Source of the DNA: Polynucleobacter sp. MWH-UH23A
GTDB lineage: Bacteria; Pseudomonadota; Gammaproteobacteria; Burkholderiales; Burkholderiaceae
Direction of reading: 5' to 3'
DNA: 64,000 nt
NCBI RefSeq assembly: GCF_040409805.1
Contig: NZ_CP099572.1
Coordinates: 1,302,001-1,366,000, forward strand
Shown here piece after piece: positions 52,873-61,710 of this stretch. Below the pieces are notes generated by a model. The model saw nothing but the letters and a program-made list of their open reading frames with translations, was not told the origin of the DNA and made no database searches. Both the position numbers and the translations under genes were made by a program. Position 1 is the stretch's first letter; every line of letters starts with the position of its first letter.

Positions 52873-54135
52873 ATGCAATTAACTGAACTCAAAGGCCTCC
52901 ACGTATCCGCTTTGCTTGAAATGGCTGCTGCACTGGAAATTGAAAATACACAACGGATGCGCAAACAAGAATTGATGTTTGCCATTCTGAAAAAACGCGC
53001 TAAAGCTGGTGAAACTGTTTACGGTGATGGCACCTTAGAAGTCTTGCCAGATGGTTTTGGTTTCTTGCGTTCTCCAGAAGCCTCTTACATGGCCTCACCT
53101 GACGATATTTATATTTCTCCAGCGCAGATTCGTCGCTTTAACTTACACACCGGCGACAGCGTTGAAGGCGAAGTGAGAACACCAAAAGACGGTGAGCGTT
53201 ACTTTGCATTGGTAAAAGTCGACAAGATCAACGGTTTGGCTCCTGAAGCCCTCAAGAACCGCATCATGTTCGAGAACTTAACACCACTCCACCCTAACCG
53301 CATTATTGGTTTAGAGCGTGATATCAAGGCAGAAGAAAACTTGACTGGCCGCATTATCGATATGATTTCTCCAATCGGTTACGGTCAACGCGGCCTAATT
53401 GTGGCTTCACCAAAGTCTGGCAAGACTGTGATGATGCAGCACATTGCACATGCGATTTCGGCGAATAATCCCGATGCTATTTTGATTGTCTTGCTCGTTG
53501 ATGAGCGTCCTGAAGAAGTTACTGAAATGCAGCGCTCGGTGCGCGGCGAAGTGGTTGCCTCTACCTTTGATGAACCGGCAGTACGTCACGTGCAGGTTGC
53601 CGAGATGGTGATTGAAAAAGCCAAGCGTTTAGTAGAAATGGGCAAAGATGTCATCATCTTGCTTGACTCAATTACTCGTCTTGCACGCGCATACAACACC
53701 GTTGTTCCTTCTTCTGGAAAAGTATTGTCTGGTGGTGTAGATGCAAACGCATTGCAACGACCAAAGCGTTTCTTCGGTGCTGCTCGTAATATTGAAGAAG
53801 GTGGCTCTTTAACCATCATCGCAACTGCCCTGATTGAAACTGGTAGCCGCATGGATGACCTTATCTATGAGGAGTTCAAGGGCACTGGCAATATGGAAGT
53901 TCACCTTGAGCGTCGTTTGGCTGAGCGTCGTGTTTACCCATCGATCAACCTCAACAAGTCTGGTACCCGCCGCGAGGAATTACTGGTTAAACCAGAAAAC
54001 CTCCAGAAGATCTGGGTATTGCGCAAATTGCTCGCCGATATGGACGATATCGAGGCCATGAACTTCATTGTGGATAAGCTCAAATCCACCAAAAACAATG
54101 GTGAGTTCTTCGACCTGATGCGTCGCGGAGGCTAA
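52873..54135 (+). CDS. rho: Transcription termination factor Rho
   Basis: 420 residues, standard length and with no N-terminal insertion. N-terminal Rho_N helices, RNA-binding cold-shock-like domain ([17 protein letters not shown]), Walker [15 protein letters not shown], Walker [18 protein letters not shown]-loop and R-loop region ([20 protein letters not shown]). It is a hexameric RNA translocase that ends untranslated transcripts. It is preceded by a long C-rich leader and followed by an 11-bp terminator. Confidence 0.98.
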   Translation: MQLTELKGLHVSALLEMAAALEIENTQRMRKQELMFAILKKRAKAGETVYGDGTLEVLPDGFGFLRSPEASYMASPDDIYISPAQIRRFNLHTGDSVEGEVRTPKDGERYFALVKVDKINGLAPEALKNRIMFENLTPLHPNRIIGLERDIKAEENLTGRIIDMISPIGYGQRGLIVASPKSGKTVMMQHIAHAISANNPDAILIVLLVDERPEEVTEMQRSVRGEVVASTFDEPAVRHVQVAEMVIEKAKRLVEMGKDVIILLDSITRLARAYNTVVPSSGKVLSGGVDANALQRPKRFFGAARNIEEGGSLTIIATALIETGSRMDDLIYEEFKGTGNMEVHLERRLAERRVYPSINLNKSGTRREELLVKPENLQKIWVLRKLLADMDDIEAMNFIVDKLKSTKNNGEFFDLMRRGG

Positions 54136-54165
54136 TTTAGACCCCCTCTAGGGTGGTTTTAAGGC

Positions 54166-54191
54166 AAAAAGGGGCTTTTTAGCCCCTTTTT
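54166..54191 (+). terminator. Strong rho gene terminator
   Basis: Stem AAAAAGGGGCT (54166-54176) with AGCCCCTTTTT (54181-54191), loop TTTT. The A and T runs make it efficient in both directions. Confidence 0.9.
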
Positions 54192-54321
54192 ACTAGGCTA
54201 AACAGCGCTTTCTTATTGATTTCATGGCATAATTTCGCTTTTGCAGCACCTTAACCGCTTTTAACTTGGGAAAGTATTTAAGTTAATCAACTTAAACGGC
54301 TACCCGCTGATAGGACCTCAC

Positions 54322-54669
54322 ATGAAACCTGGCATTCACCCCGAATATCGCGAAATCGTCTTTTTGGACGTTTCCAACAACTTCAGCTTCAAGACTCGCT
54401 CCACAATGGCTACTAAAGAGACCATCAAGTGGGAAGATGGCAAAGAATATCCATTAGCCAAGATCGAGACTTCTTCTGAATCACACCCTTTCTACACTGG
54501 CACCCAAAAAATCATGGATACCGCTGGTCGTGTTGAGAAATTCCGTCAGAAATTTGGTAGCAAAGCTGTTGCTAAATCTTCCGGTGATGGCGCTGCTAAA
54601 ACTGCAGAGAAAAAAGCTGCCGCTGCAGAAGCAAAAGCTGCTGAGAAGTCATCTAAGAAGAAGGCTTAA
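54322..54669 (+). CDS. rpmE2: Ribosomal protein bL31, type B (zinc-free)
   Basis: 115 residues. The first 85 residues are type B L31: [59 protein letters not shown]. There is no CxxC zinc motif. The type B form keeps the large subunit working under zinc limitation in other bacteria. The C-terminal 28 residues are an Ala/Lys-rich extension ([20 protein letters not shown]), beyond the normal length. An extended -10 (TGG-CATAAT, ending 54233) lies about 90 bp upstream. Confidence 0.95.
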   Translation: MKPGIHPEYREIVFLDVSNNFSFKTRSTMATKETIKWEDGKEYPLAKIETSSESHPFYTGTQKIMDTAGRVEKFRQKFGSKAVAKSSGDGAAKTAEKKAAAAEAKAAEKSSKKKA

Positions 54670-54719
54670 TACACCTCCTTATCGCAGGGTATGGCAATGC
54701 CCTTCTCTGCGAGATAATC

Positions 54720-54744
54720 AAGGCAGCGTTTGCTGCCTTTTTTA
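54720..54744 (+). terminator. rpmE2 terminator
   Basis: Stem AAGGCAGC (54720-54727) and GCTGCCTT (54732-54739), loop GTTT, then a T-run to 54743. Confidence 0.88.
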
Positions 54745-54790
54745 TTTCTGAGTTGCTTGCTTTAAAGATTGTTTTACCCCAAGAGAGTTC

Positions 54791-56509
54791 ATGGTCAAAC
54801 TAACCGCTGCCGCTACGAGATCGATTCCGCGCATTATTATTTTTGCGCTGACTTTGGTTTATGGTTTTGCTGGCCTCTTTTTTCGCGATCCCTGGAAAAA
54901 TGAAGACGCGATTGGCTTTGGCGGTATGTGGACCTTGTTTCGTGGCAACTCCATCGATTGGATTGTTCCGCATCTGGCTGGTCGCGATGTCTCCCTAGGC
55001 GCACCACTGCCTTACTGGATGGGCGCCACTCTCATCAAATTATTTAGTCAATTTATTGGTGCTGCTAATGCAGCACGTTTGTATTCTGCGATTTGCTTTT
55101 TTGCAGCCGCTCTCGCAATTTGGTACGCCACCTACTTACTTGGTCGTCGTCGTGAAGTGCAACCGATGGCTCTAGCAGTTGGCGGTCAACCCGATATGAA
55201 AAGCTACGGTATGACTCTAGCTGATGGCGCATTACTGATCTTCTTGGCTTGCGTTGGTCTTGCACAGCGCGCTCACGAAACTACGCCGATGATGGCGCAA
55301 TTAATGGGTATCAGTATCGTGCTGTACGGCACCGTACGCGGTCTTGATAAACCATGGCAAGGTGGTTTATGGACTGGCTTAGGCATTGCAATTGTGGCGC
55401 TCTCGAGCAATCTCACCCTAAGCCTGATTATTGTGACATCGACCATCATTGCCGTGATTGCCAGCAATGCTAAATTGCGTTTTCGTTGGACGCTGACTAG
55501 CACTCTATTGGGCCTGATTGGTTTTGCACTTTGGCCGATCATTTGGTATCTCGCAGATCTTCCTACTGAGTGGCGACATATTGCGCAAGAAGGTTGGCGC
55601 AATGCCCCAGAAATGCGCGCACGACCTTCCGTTGAATCTTTAGGCTTCTTAAGCGTGAACTTCTGGGCGTATGCCTGGCCCGTATGGCCACTCGCAGCCA
55701 TCTCCCTAGCGCACTGGGGTCGTACCAAAGCAGCAGGTGCTTGGCGTGCTCCGCATCTTTGCATTCCACTCAGTTTATTTATTGGTAGCTTGATTTACGT
55801 TTTGTTTCGTCTTGAAGCGAACGAACATGATTTGATGATCATGATTCCGAGTCTCTCGATCATTGCGGCATTTAGCTTGCCGATTCTGAAACGTAGCGTT
55901 ATTAGCTTCATTGACTGGTTCGCATTATTTAGCTTTACTTTAATTGCATTAGCCATTTGGATTATTTGGCTAGCCAAAGTCACGGGTTTCCCAGAATCTA
56001 CTGCCGCCAATATCACACGCTTACTTCCAGGCTTTGAAGGTCAATTTAATTGGCTCGCATTCATCGTTGCCTTAGCGATTACTGGTGTTTGGCTCTCAGT
56101 AGTGCGCTGGAGAACCTCACGCGCACCAAAAGAAATCTGGCGTTGCCTGATTATTTCTGCATCGGGCACTACTTTGATGTGGGTTTTATTGATGACGTTA
56201 TGGTTACCAACCATCAATTACGCTAAAACCTATCGCCTGGTTTCTGCTCGCTTGGCGCAAGTGGTGCCTCTAGGTGGCGGCTGTATTGATACCAGCAATA
56301 TTGGCCCTGCACAGCTGGCTTCTTTTGATTACTTCACCAAGCTGACCTTGCGTGATGACCCTAATTGCCCATGGATGCTGACCCATAATCAATCTGGGGC
56401 TCAAGCTTACGCTCAACTTAATAATAAAAAACTCCATTTACTATGGGAAGACCGTCGCGCTGCAGACCGTGATGAGCGCTTACGCCTTTACGAAGTTATT
56501 CCGGAGTAA
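54791..56509 (+). CDS. Polytopic membrane protein, GT39/ArnT-like glycosyltransferase candidate
   Basis: 572 residues with about 12 hydrophobic helices. The first periplasmic loop has an acidic motif after TM1 (FRDPWKNEDAIGFGGMWTL), as in GT-C enzymes, and VPHLAGRDVSLGAPLPYWMG resembles the substrate loop of PMT/ArnT proteins. The C-terminal periplasmic part contains GGGCIDTSNIGPAQLASFDY. GT-C enzymes move sugars from lipid carriers to protein or lipid A. The acceptor is unknown. Three bases separate its stop from the MATE gene start, so both are cotranscribed. Confidence 0.75.
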   Translation: MVKLTAAATRSIPRIIIFALTLVYGFAGLFFRDPWKNEDAIGFGGMWTLFRGNSIDWIVPHLAGRDVSLGAPLPYWMGATLIKLFSQFIGAANAARLYSAICFFAAALAIWYATYLLGRRREVQPMALAVGGQPDMKSYGMTLADGALLIFLACVGLAQRAHETTPMMAQLMGISIVLYGTVRGLDKPWQGGLWTGLGIAIVALSSNLTLSLIIVTSTIIAVIASNAKLRFRWTLTSTLLGLIGFALWPIIWYLADLPTEWRHIAQEGWRNAPEMRARPSVESLGFLSVNFWAYAWPVWPLAAISLAHWGRTKAAGAWRAPHLCIPLSLFIGSLIYVLFRLEANEHDLMIMIPSLSIIAAFSLPILKRSVISFIDWFALFSFTLIALAIWIIWLAKVTGFPESTAANITRLLPGFEGQFNWLAFIVALAITGVWLSVVRWRTSRAPKEIWRCLIISASGTTLMWVLLMTLWLPTINYAKTYRLVSARLAQVVPLGGGCIDTSNIGPAQLASFDYFTKLTLRDDPNCPWMLTHNQSGAQAYAQLNNKKLHLLWEDRRAADRDERLRLYEVIPE

Positions 56510-56512
56510 TCG

Positions 56513-57904
56513 GTGCTGCACTTTAATGCATCGCGTCTTCGCGAGGACATTCCTGCCTTATTAAAACTGGCTGGCCCGCTACTCATTGGTCAGCTAGCCG
56601 TCATTGCTTTTGGTGTTTTAGATACCGCAATGACCGCGCGCTACTCCGCTGATGACTTAGCGGCATTAGCAATGGCATCAGCAATTTTTATCAGCATCTA
56701 TGTTGGCTTAACAGGCGTGGTCTCTGCTCTTGCGCCAATTGCTGGTCAATTGTTTGGCGCTAAACGCCATAAAGATATTGGCGAAGAAGTGCGTCAAGCG
56801 ACTTGGCTTGCTCTTGGTTTAACGATCTTGGGCTGCTTTATTTTGCTCAATGCAGATCATCTATTGGCAATTTCTAGAGTAGCGCCTGACATTGAAGCAA
56901 AAGCCAAGTTATACCTCAACATTCTGGCAATTGGTTTGCCTGCCAGCATGGGCATGCGCGTCCTAATGGCTCTTCACAATGCGGTATCTCGTCCTGGCGT
57001 CATCACCGTTGTGCAATTGATTGGTCTAGCCCTCAAGCTGCCACTTAATCTTCTCTTTATTTATGGTGGCCTGGGCATTGAAGGCATGGGCGGACCTGGT
57101 TGCGCAGTAGCAACCGTCATCATCAATTGGTCCTGGTTATTGATGACTTTAGGCTTTGTTATATTCGATCGCTTCTACCGCCCTTTTCATATCTTTGCGC
57201 GCTTTAGCATGCCTGATTGGCATCGTATTTGGACTTTACTAAAGTTAGGAACTCCAATTGGATTTAGTTATTTGATTGAAGTGACTTCATTTACTTTCAT
57301 GTCGCTGTTTATTGCTCGCTTGGGTACAACAGCTTTAGCTGGTCATCAGATCGTTGCTAATATGGGAACCGTTATTTATATGGTGCCACTCTCCCTATCA
57401 ATTGCCACCATGACTTTAGTATCGCAATCGATTGGCGCCAATCGACCAGAGCGCGCTGAAGAAATTGGCTGGTCTTCTGTATTCTTCACTACTAGCACCT
57501 GCATCTTGATTGGGGTTGCAGTTTGGTTTTTCCGTATGCAGCTACTGGACTTGTACGATCCACCAGAGGCAGTGAAAGTTTTTTCGATACCACTCTTTTT
57601 ATTTATTGCCTTTTATCAAGTCTTCGATGCACTACAAGTGACCGCGGCATTTATTCTGCGCGCTTATCGCATCGCATTTTGGCCAATGGTGATTTATGCA
57701 GGCTCACTGTGGGGCGTTGGTCTTGGTGGCGGCTACCTTATGGGCTTCAATGTTTTGGGATTCACACCAGAGTTTTTGCAAGGCGCAAATGGGTTTTGGG
57801 CTGGCAATAGTATCAGCCTAGGTTTAGCTGCTTGTTTACTGCTATACCTATTTAGAAAAACGGCGGAGCGCTATGAAAAAACGCATCCGCCTGTTGAGGT
57901 CTGA
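56513..57904 (+). CDS. MATE family multidrug/metabolite exporter
   Basis: 463 residues, 12 TM helices in two MATE halves (LLKLAGPLLIGQLAVIAFGV and ILKLGTPIG-like TLLKLGTPIGFSYLIEVTSF). Conserved MATE pieces: LDTAMTARYSADDLAALAMA, APIAGQLFGAKRHKDIGEEV, ALAGHQIVANMGTVIYMVPL. The start is a GTG at 56513 with GGAG six bases upstream, inside the end of the preceding gene. It exports cationic or other organic compounds using sodium or proton gradients; substrate unknown. Confidence 0.92.
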   Translation: MLHFNASRLREDIPALLKLAGPLLIGQLAVIAFGVLDTAMTARYSADDLAALAMASAIFISIYVGLTGVVSALAPIAGQLFGAKRHKDIGEEVRQATWLALGLTILGCFILLNADHLLAISRVAPDIEAKAKLYLNILAIGLPASMGMRVLMALHNAVSRPGVITVVQLIGLALKLPLNLLFIYGGLGIEGMGGPGCAVATVIINWSWLLMTLGFVIFDRFYRPFHIFARFSMPDWHRIWTLLKLGTPIGFSYLIEVTSFTFMSLFIARLGTTALAGHQIVANMGTVIYMVPLSLSIATMTLVSQSIGANRPERAEEIGWSSVFFTTSTCILIGVAVWFFRMQLLDLYDPPEAVKVFSIPLFLFIAFYQVFDALQVTAAFILRAYRIAFWPMVIYAGSLWGVGLGGGYLMGFNVLGFTPEFLQGANGFWAGNSISLGLAACLLLYLFRKTAERYEKTHPPVEV

Positions 57905-57919
57905 GTTAATACGAGCTTA

Positions 57920-58387
57920 CTAGCGATATCCTGGGCCTGATACAGGAGCTGGGTAGCTAGGCACTTGATTACCCTTTGAATACATACACTGTTGATAAGC
58001 AATGTTGTACTGTGTCTGCGCTTGATTTTGCTTGCCAGCCGAATTCATGGCGCCCATAGCAGCGCCACCTAATAGGCCAACACCTGCACCAGTGCCAATA
58101 TTTTGACTGCTACCACCCTGAATCACTGCGCCTGCAGCAGCGCCAAGAGCAGCGCCAATTGCGGCACTCGTTGCACCCTCTTTTAAAGCAGCATTACTAG
58201 TATCTTTTACGGCATTTGCTGCAAACTCGCGGCAGACTTGATCTTCCTGCTGGAATACTTCAAACGGTTTTCCTTCGCGCGGCATGATGGCAATTGTTGG
58301 CCCTGTTGGTGCAGATACACATGCACTTAATACGCTTGTGGCAACGGCAGCTAATACAGCTACGCGAGTTAATCTTGTCATATACAA
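57920..58387 (-). CDS. Glycine-zipper lipoprotein
   Basis: 155 residues. The lipoprotein signal ends at TSVLSAC. A central glycine zipper (IGAALGAAAGAVIQGG, then GTGAGVGLLGGAAMGA) could insert in membrane. The C-terminal segment NIAYQQCMYSKGNQVPSY is typical of the YMGG/glycine-zipper lipoproteins of Burkholderiales. Envelope role unknown. Convergent with the MATE gene, followed 27 bp upstream by another small exported protein gene. Confidence 0.85.
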   Translation of the reverse strand: MYMTRLTRVAVLAAVATSVLSACVSAPTGPTIAIMPREGKPFEVFQQEDQVCREFAANAVKDTSNAALKEGATSAAIGAALGAAAGAVIQGGSSQNIGTGAGVGLLGGAAMGAMNSAGKQNQAQTQYNIAYQQCMYSKGNQVPSYPAPVSGPGYR

Positions 58388-58414
58388 ATCCTGAATTATT
58401 AAAACGTATTGAAA

Positions 58415-58864
58415 TTAATACTGTGGGCGACCATGCGGAGCACTACTTGTTGGCGGTGTAGCCGCCTGAGTCTGCCATCCACTTGGGCACTCTTGTGCAT
58501 ATGGATAATATTTACCGCTTGCGGCGCAGTAATACCAAACCGCAGGTTGTGGTTGCGCAGCCAGAACTACAGGTTGTGGCGGTGGCGTGTAAGTTACTAC
58601 GGGCGGAGGCGCATAAACGACTGGGGGAGCATAGTAACCAGCATAAGGACAGTAATAGCCGCCAGCGTAGCCCCAATTGCCGCGCCAACCTGGACCCCAA
58701 CCATGGCCCCAGCCCGGACCATAGGCTACTGGACGCCAACCACCGTAACCGCCGCCAACTGATACATTCCAAGCGACGTTACCAGCCTGAGCCTGCACTG
58801 ATGAGCATACTAAGACTGAAGCCAAAATAAGGCCTAAGATGCTGAATTTATTGACTTGTTTCAT
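58415..58864 (-). CDS. Exported Gly/Tyr/Pro-rich protein with WYYC...YYPY...C..GW motif
   Basis: 149 residues. A signal peptide ends at SSVQAQ, then a Gly/Trp/Tyr-rich segment (WGHGWGPGWRGNWGYAGGYY), a proline-rich segment (YAPPPVVTYTPPPQPVV) and a compact C-terminal motif WYYCAASGKYYPYAQECPSG with two cysteines that may form a disulfide. The same Tyr-Cys motif recurs at the end of many small exported betaproteobacterial proteins of unknown role. Convincing as a real gene; function unknown. Confidence 0.75.
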   Translation of the reverse strand: MKQVNKFSILGLILASVLVCSSVQAQAGNVAWNVSVGGGYGGWRPVAYGPGWGHGWGPGWRGNWGYAGGYYCPYAGYYAPPVVYAPPPVVTYTPPPQPVVLAAQPQPAVWYYCAASGKYYPYAQECPSGWQTQAATPPTSSAPHGRPQY

Positions 58865-58998
58865 GGTTGACCCCTTCTATCTTTGGTCTTGATGCAGCCT
58901 ACTTCTCGATTCTAGTTTTTACTAGCCTTACTATCAATAACGCCCGATAAATATTTAAGCTGACAGGAAATTCACTTATTTCTGATGGTGAATGCTCT

Positions 58999-59029
58999 AA
59001 CTTATTACTCCAACTTATTAATCCAACTT
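58999..59029. repeat. 13-bp tandem repeat across the stop codon of a Bug gene
   Basis: aacttattactcc at 58999-59011, aacttattaatcc at 59012-59024 and the partial aactt at 59025-59029. The stop codon of the minus-strand gene (59018-59020) lies inside the second copy. Confidence 0.88.
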
Positions 59030-60034
59030 CGCGCCTGATTGCTGTACTATCCTGCTCCATTTGGCGGATTCTTGAGCAATCAATTTAGACAGGTCTTTAG
59101 CACTACTTGGGGAAGGATCCAGCCCTCCCGCTAGCAAGCGTTTTTTCACTTCTGGGTCATTTAGCGCGCGATAGGTGAGTTCATTTAATCGCTTCTGAAT
59201 AGAGGGCGGTAAATTTGCAGGCGCCATCAATGAGAACCAAGAGACTGCCTCAAATCCAGGAAGACCTTGCTCTGCAAAAGTAGGAATCTCTGGTGCAGCA
59301 TGCGAGCGCTTTAAGGTAGTCACCCCTAATGCCTGCACCTCACCTGCCTTGATCAAGGGTAGCGAGGAAGATAGATTGTCAAACAACATGGAAATACGAC
59401 CACTAACCAAATCAGGCAAAGATTGCGCACGGCCTTTGTAAGGAATGTGGCGAATTTGAATGCCTGCCATTTCTTTTAAGAGCTCGCCTGACATATGCAA
59501 TGAGGTTCCAACCCCAGAAGATCCGAATGTCAGTTGATTCGGTTTGGCTTTTGCCAACTCGATCAGCTCATGTAAATTATTAACGCCCAGTTTTTTATTG
59601 ACCACTAATACATTTGGTGTGCTTGCTAGAAAACTAATAGGCGTGAAATCTTTAACGGGGTCAAATGACATCTTTTCATAGAGCGCACCATTAATCGCAT
59701 GAATACCCACAGTACCAATTAATAATGTGTAGCCATCAGGTTCACTCTTGGCGACGATTTCTGCGCCAATATTACCGCCATAGCCCGGACGATTCTCAAC
59801 CAATACAGGGACACCCAGGCTTTGTTGCATACTCTCTGCCAACACACGCGCCAAGATATCGGGTGCACCACCTGGAGTAAAACTGACCACAATTCGAATA
59901 GCTTGTTTTGGCCAAATAGTATTTTTAGATGACTGAGCCCAAGACGTATTTGCTCCCAATAACACCGTGAGGCAAATCAATAGGCATTTAAAAAATGGGG
60001 GTTTAGCTACTTTAGCCAATATAGAAAATTGCAT
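59018..60034 (-). CDS. Bug/TctC family extracytoplasmic solute-binding protein
   Basis: 338 residues. A signal peptide ends near TSWAQ, then WPKQAIRIVVSFTPGGAPDI, VLVENRPGYGGNIGAEIVAK, LTFGSSGVGTSLHMSGELLK and IPTFAEQGLPGFEAVSWFS. It is preceded on the same strand by the dsbB pair (35-bp gap), with no catabolic or TctAB gene next to it. Its stop codon lies in a 13-bp tandem repeat. Confidence 0.92.
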   Translation of the reverse strand: MQFSILAKVAKPPFFKCLLICLTVLLGANTSWAQSSKNTIWPKQAIRIVVSFTPGGAPDILARVLAESMQQSLGVPVLVENRPGYGGNIGAEIVAKSEPDGYTLLIGTVGIHAINGALYEKMSFDPVKDFTPISFLASTPNVLVVNKKLGVNNLHELIELAKAKPNQLTFGSSGVGTSLHMSGELLKEMAGIQIRHIPYKGRAQSLPDLVSGRISMLFDNLSSSLPLIKAGEVQALGVTTLKRSHAAPEIPTFAEQGLPGFEAVSWFSLMAPANLPPSIQKRLNELTYRALNDPEVKKRLLAGGLDPSPSSAKDLSKLIAQESAKWSRIVQQSGAKLD

Positions 60035-60069
60035 CCTTGCAAACCCAGGATTAGCCTAGGTGAACTAAA

Positions 60070-60633
60070 TTAAAAATTGAATCGAGAGCGTAACCAGAGC
60101 CAACCTTCATACTTGCTTGGGTCATCCGCACATGCGCCGATGCCACACTCAAGAAGCGTTGAAATCAAATTTCCGAATACAAGCAAAATAAAAGCAATGA
60201 TTAAGGCATTTGCAAACCAAGAGCGTGAGCGCACATCACGATTAGGTAGCATCAGTAAAACTGCGAATCCCGCCAACAAACTTAGGTAGCCTAAAAAAGC
60301 CCAAGTATAAAAATGAAGCTCTAAAAATGTTTTACCAAAACCTTTGTCGCCAGGCAGAATGTGAAGAAGCACTTGGCGCAGGGAAACCGTCATCCCTACT
60401 AGACCGCCAATGATGCCCCAACCATAATGTGCAGAGTGAGCACCGCAGCGAATATTGAGAACTAATGCAAATCCAATAATGACAAAGCCAATGCGCTGCA
60501 TTAAGCATAGCGGGCAAGGCAGTTCACCAAAATATAATTGATCAAAAAAGGCATAAGACAGTATGCCGACAACTGCCAACAAAGCTAGTTGATTACCAAG
60601 TGCCGCTAATGAGGGAAAGGAATGTTTACTCAT
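60070..60633 (-). CDS. dsbB: DsbB family quinone-linked disulfide oxidoreductase, variant topology
   Basis: 187 residues. The first pair C40/C43 is in FGELPCPLCLMQRIGF, with R47 at the quinone site. The loop between the third and fourth helices (LLHILPGDKGFGKTFLEL), where E. coli DsbB has its second pair, has no cysteine. Two other cysteines, C163 and C168, follow an extra fifth helix near the C-terminus (LLECGIGACADD). So the DsbA-facing pair appears to be moved to a C-terminal periplasmic tail. It lies six bases after a DUF5993-like small gene. Confidence 0.88.
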   Translation of the reverse strand: MSKHSFPSLAALGNQLALLAVVGILSYAFFDQLYFGELPCPLCLMQRIGFVIIGFALVLNIRCGAHSAHYGWGIIGGLVGMTVSLRQVLLHILPGDKGFGKTFLELHFYTWAFLGYLSLLAGFAVLLMLPNRDVRSRSWFANALIIAFILLVFGNLISTLLECGIGACADDPSKYEGWLWLRSRFNF

Positions 60634-60639
60634 GCATAC

Positions 60640-60798
60640 TTACAAGCTGATATTGAGATGACTATTCGCATGAAAGCGGAACCACACCATCAATATGGCG
60701 ACTGTCACTGCAAGAACAGTTAGGCCCGCAAGACGCTTCTCAAACCAAACTAGGACGAGACCAATAAATGCTGTCAGAAAAGGCAGAAACATATACAT
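60640..60798 (-). CDS. Small two-helix membrane protein, DUF5993-like
   Basis: 52 residues: MYMFLPFLTAFIGLVLVWF, a short basic turn EKRLAGL and a second helix TVLAVTVAILMVWFRFH ending ANSHLNISL. The size, two helices and C-terminal H-x-x-x-x-LNISL pattern resemble DUF5993 proteins, which I recall lying before dsbB genes. The stop is six bases from the dsbB start, implying an operon and perhaps a subunit of the DsbB complex. An ATG two codons further in is an alternative start. No strong Shine-Dalgarno. Confidence 0.7.
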   Translation of the reverse strand: MYMFLPFLTAFIGLVLVWFEKRLAGLTVLAVTVAILMVWFRFHANSHLNISL

Positions 60799-60896
60799 GA
60801 GGGAATTCTAGCGCAGGACAGTTTGAGGTCGGGTAAATCACTAAAACAAGACCTAAAAAGTGGTCTTTCAAAAGAGTCATTGTTTAGAATAACTTC

Positions 60897-61688
60897 ATGA
60901 ATAACAGCCTCAACACTAGCGCCACACCTCCTTGCCTCAATCTACAGTTAGATGGGGCTATCGCTCGAATTACCTTCAATAATCCGAATGCCCGTAACGC
61001 CATGACTTGGCCTATGTATGAGGAACTCAAAACTATCTGCGACTCCCTAGCAACAAACCCATCAATTCGGGTGGCAATTTTTAGGGGCGCTGGTGATAAG
61101 GCATTTGTATCGGGTAGCGATATTCAGCAATTTGTTGATTTGAAAAAAGATGAAGCTTATGAAGTGGCTGTAGACAACATCTTCAGTTCATTGCAGCAAC
61201 TACCCATGCCAACCATAGCGCTTATCGAAGGTTTAGCAGTTGGCAGCGGACTACTAATTGCTACTGCTTGTGATTTTCGAATCTCCACCCCAGAGGCACG
61301 CTTTGGAATTCCGGTGGCGCGCACTTTAGGAAACTGTTTATCTCCTAGCAATCTCTCATGGATTAGCGCGCACTTAGGTGTGCCCATGGTCAAGAAAATG
61401 CTTCTCACTAGTGAATTGATTAAAGCCCCAGAATTACTCGCATCTGGCTATCTCTATCAAACAGTGGAAGCGGAAGAAATTACTCAAGCGGCTGATGCCC
61501 TCGCTAATAAGTTGGCTGCTCTAGCGCCCATCACACAAAAGGCGAGCAAGCTGACCTTAACGCGGCTATTGCAAAACAATCTTCCAGAATGCACTGCCCT
61601 CATGCGTGAGACCTATAACAGCCAGGACTTTAAAGAAGGTGTTAATGCTTTCTTAGAAGGCCGCCCACCGAAGTGGGCTGGTAAGTAA
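60897..61688 (+). CDS. Enoyl-CoA hydratase/isomerase (crotonase) family protein
   Basis: 263 residues. Crotonase motifs: ITFNNPNARNAMTWPMYEEL, oxyanion hole AFVSGSDIQQFVDLK and PTIALIEGLAVGSGLLIATA. The family's catalytic glutamates at the second loop are replaced around GIPVARTLGNCLSPS, so classical hydratase activity is uncertain; isomerase, hydrolase or decarboxylase activity is possible. It is monocistronic with a small hairpin (60848-60867) in its leader. Confidence 0.88.
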   Translation: MNNSLNTSATPPCLNLQLDGAIARITFNNPNARNAMTWPMYEELKTICDSLATNPSIRVAIFRGAGDKAFVSGSDIQQFVDLKKDEAYEVAVDNIFSSLQQLPMPTIALIEGLAVGSGLLIATACDFRISTPEARFGIPVARTLGNCLSPSNLSWISAHLGVPMVKKMLLTSELIKAPELLASGYLYQTVEAEEITQAADALANKLAALAPITQKASKLTLTRLLQNNLPECTALMRETYNSQDFKEGVNAFLEGRPPKWAGK

Positions 61689-61710
61689 TCTTTAGCTTTA
61701 TTTCTAAGTT

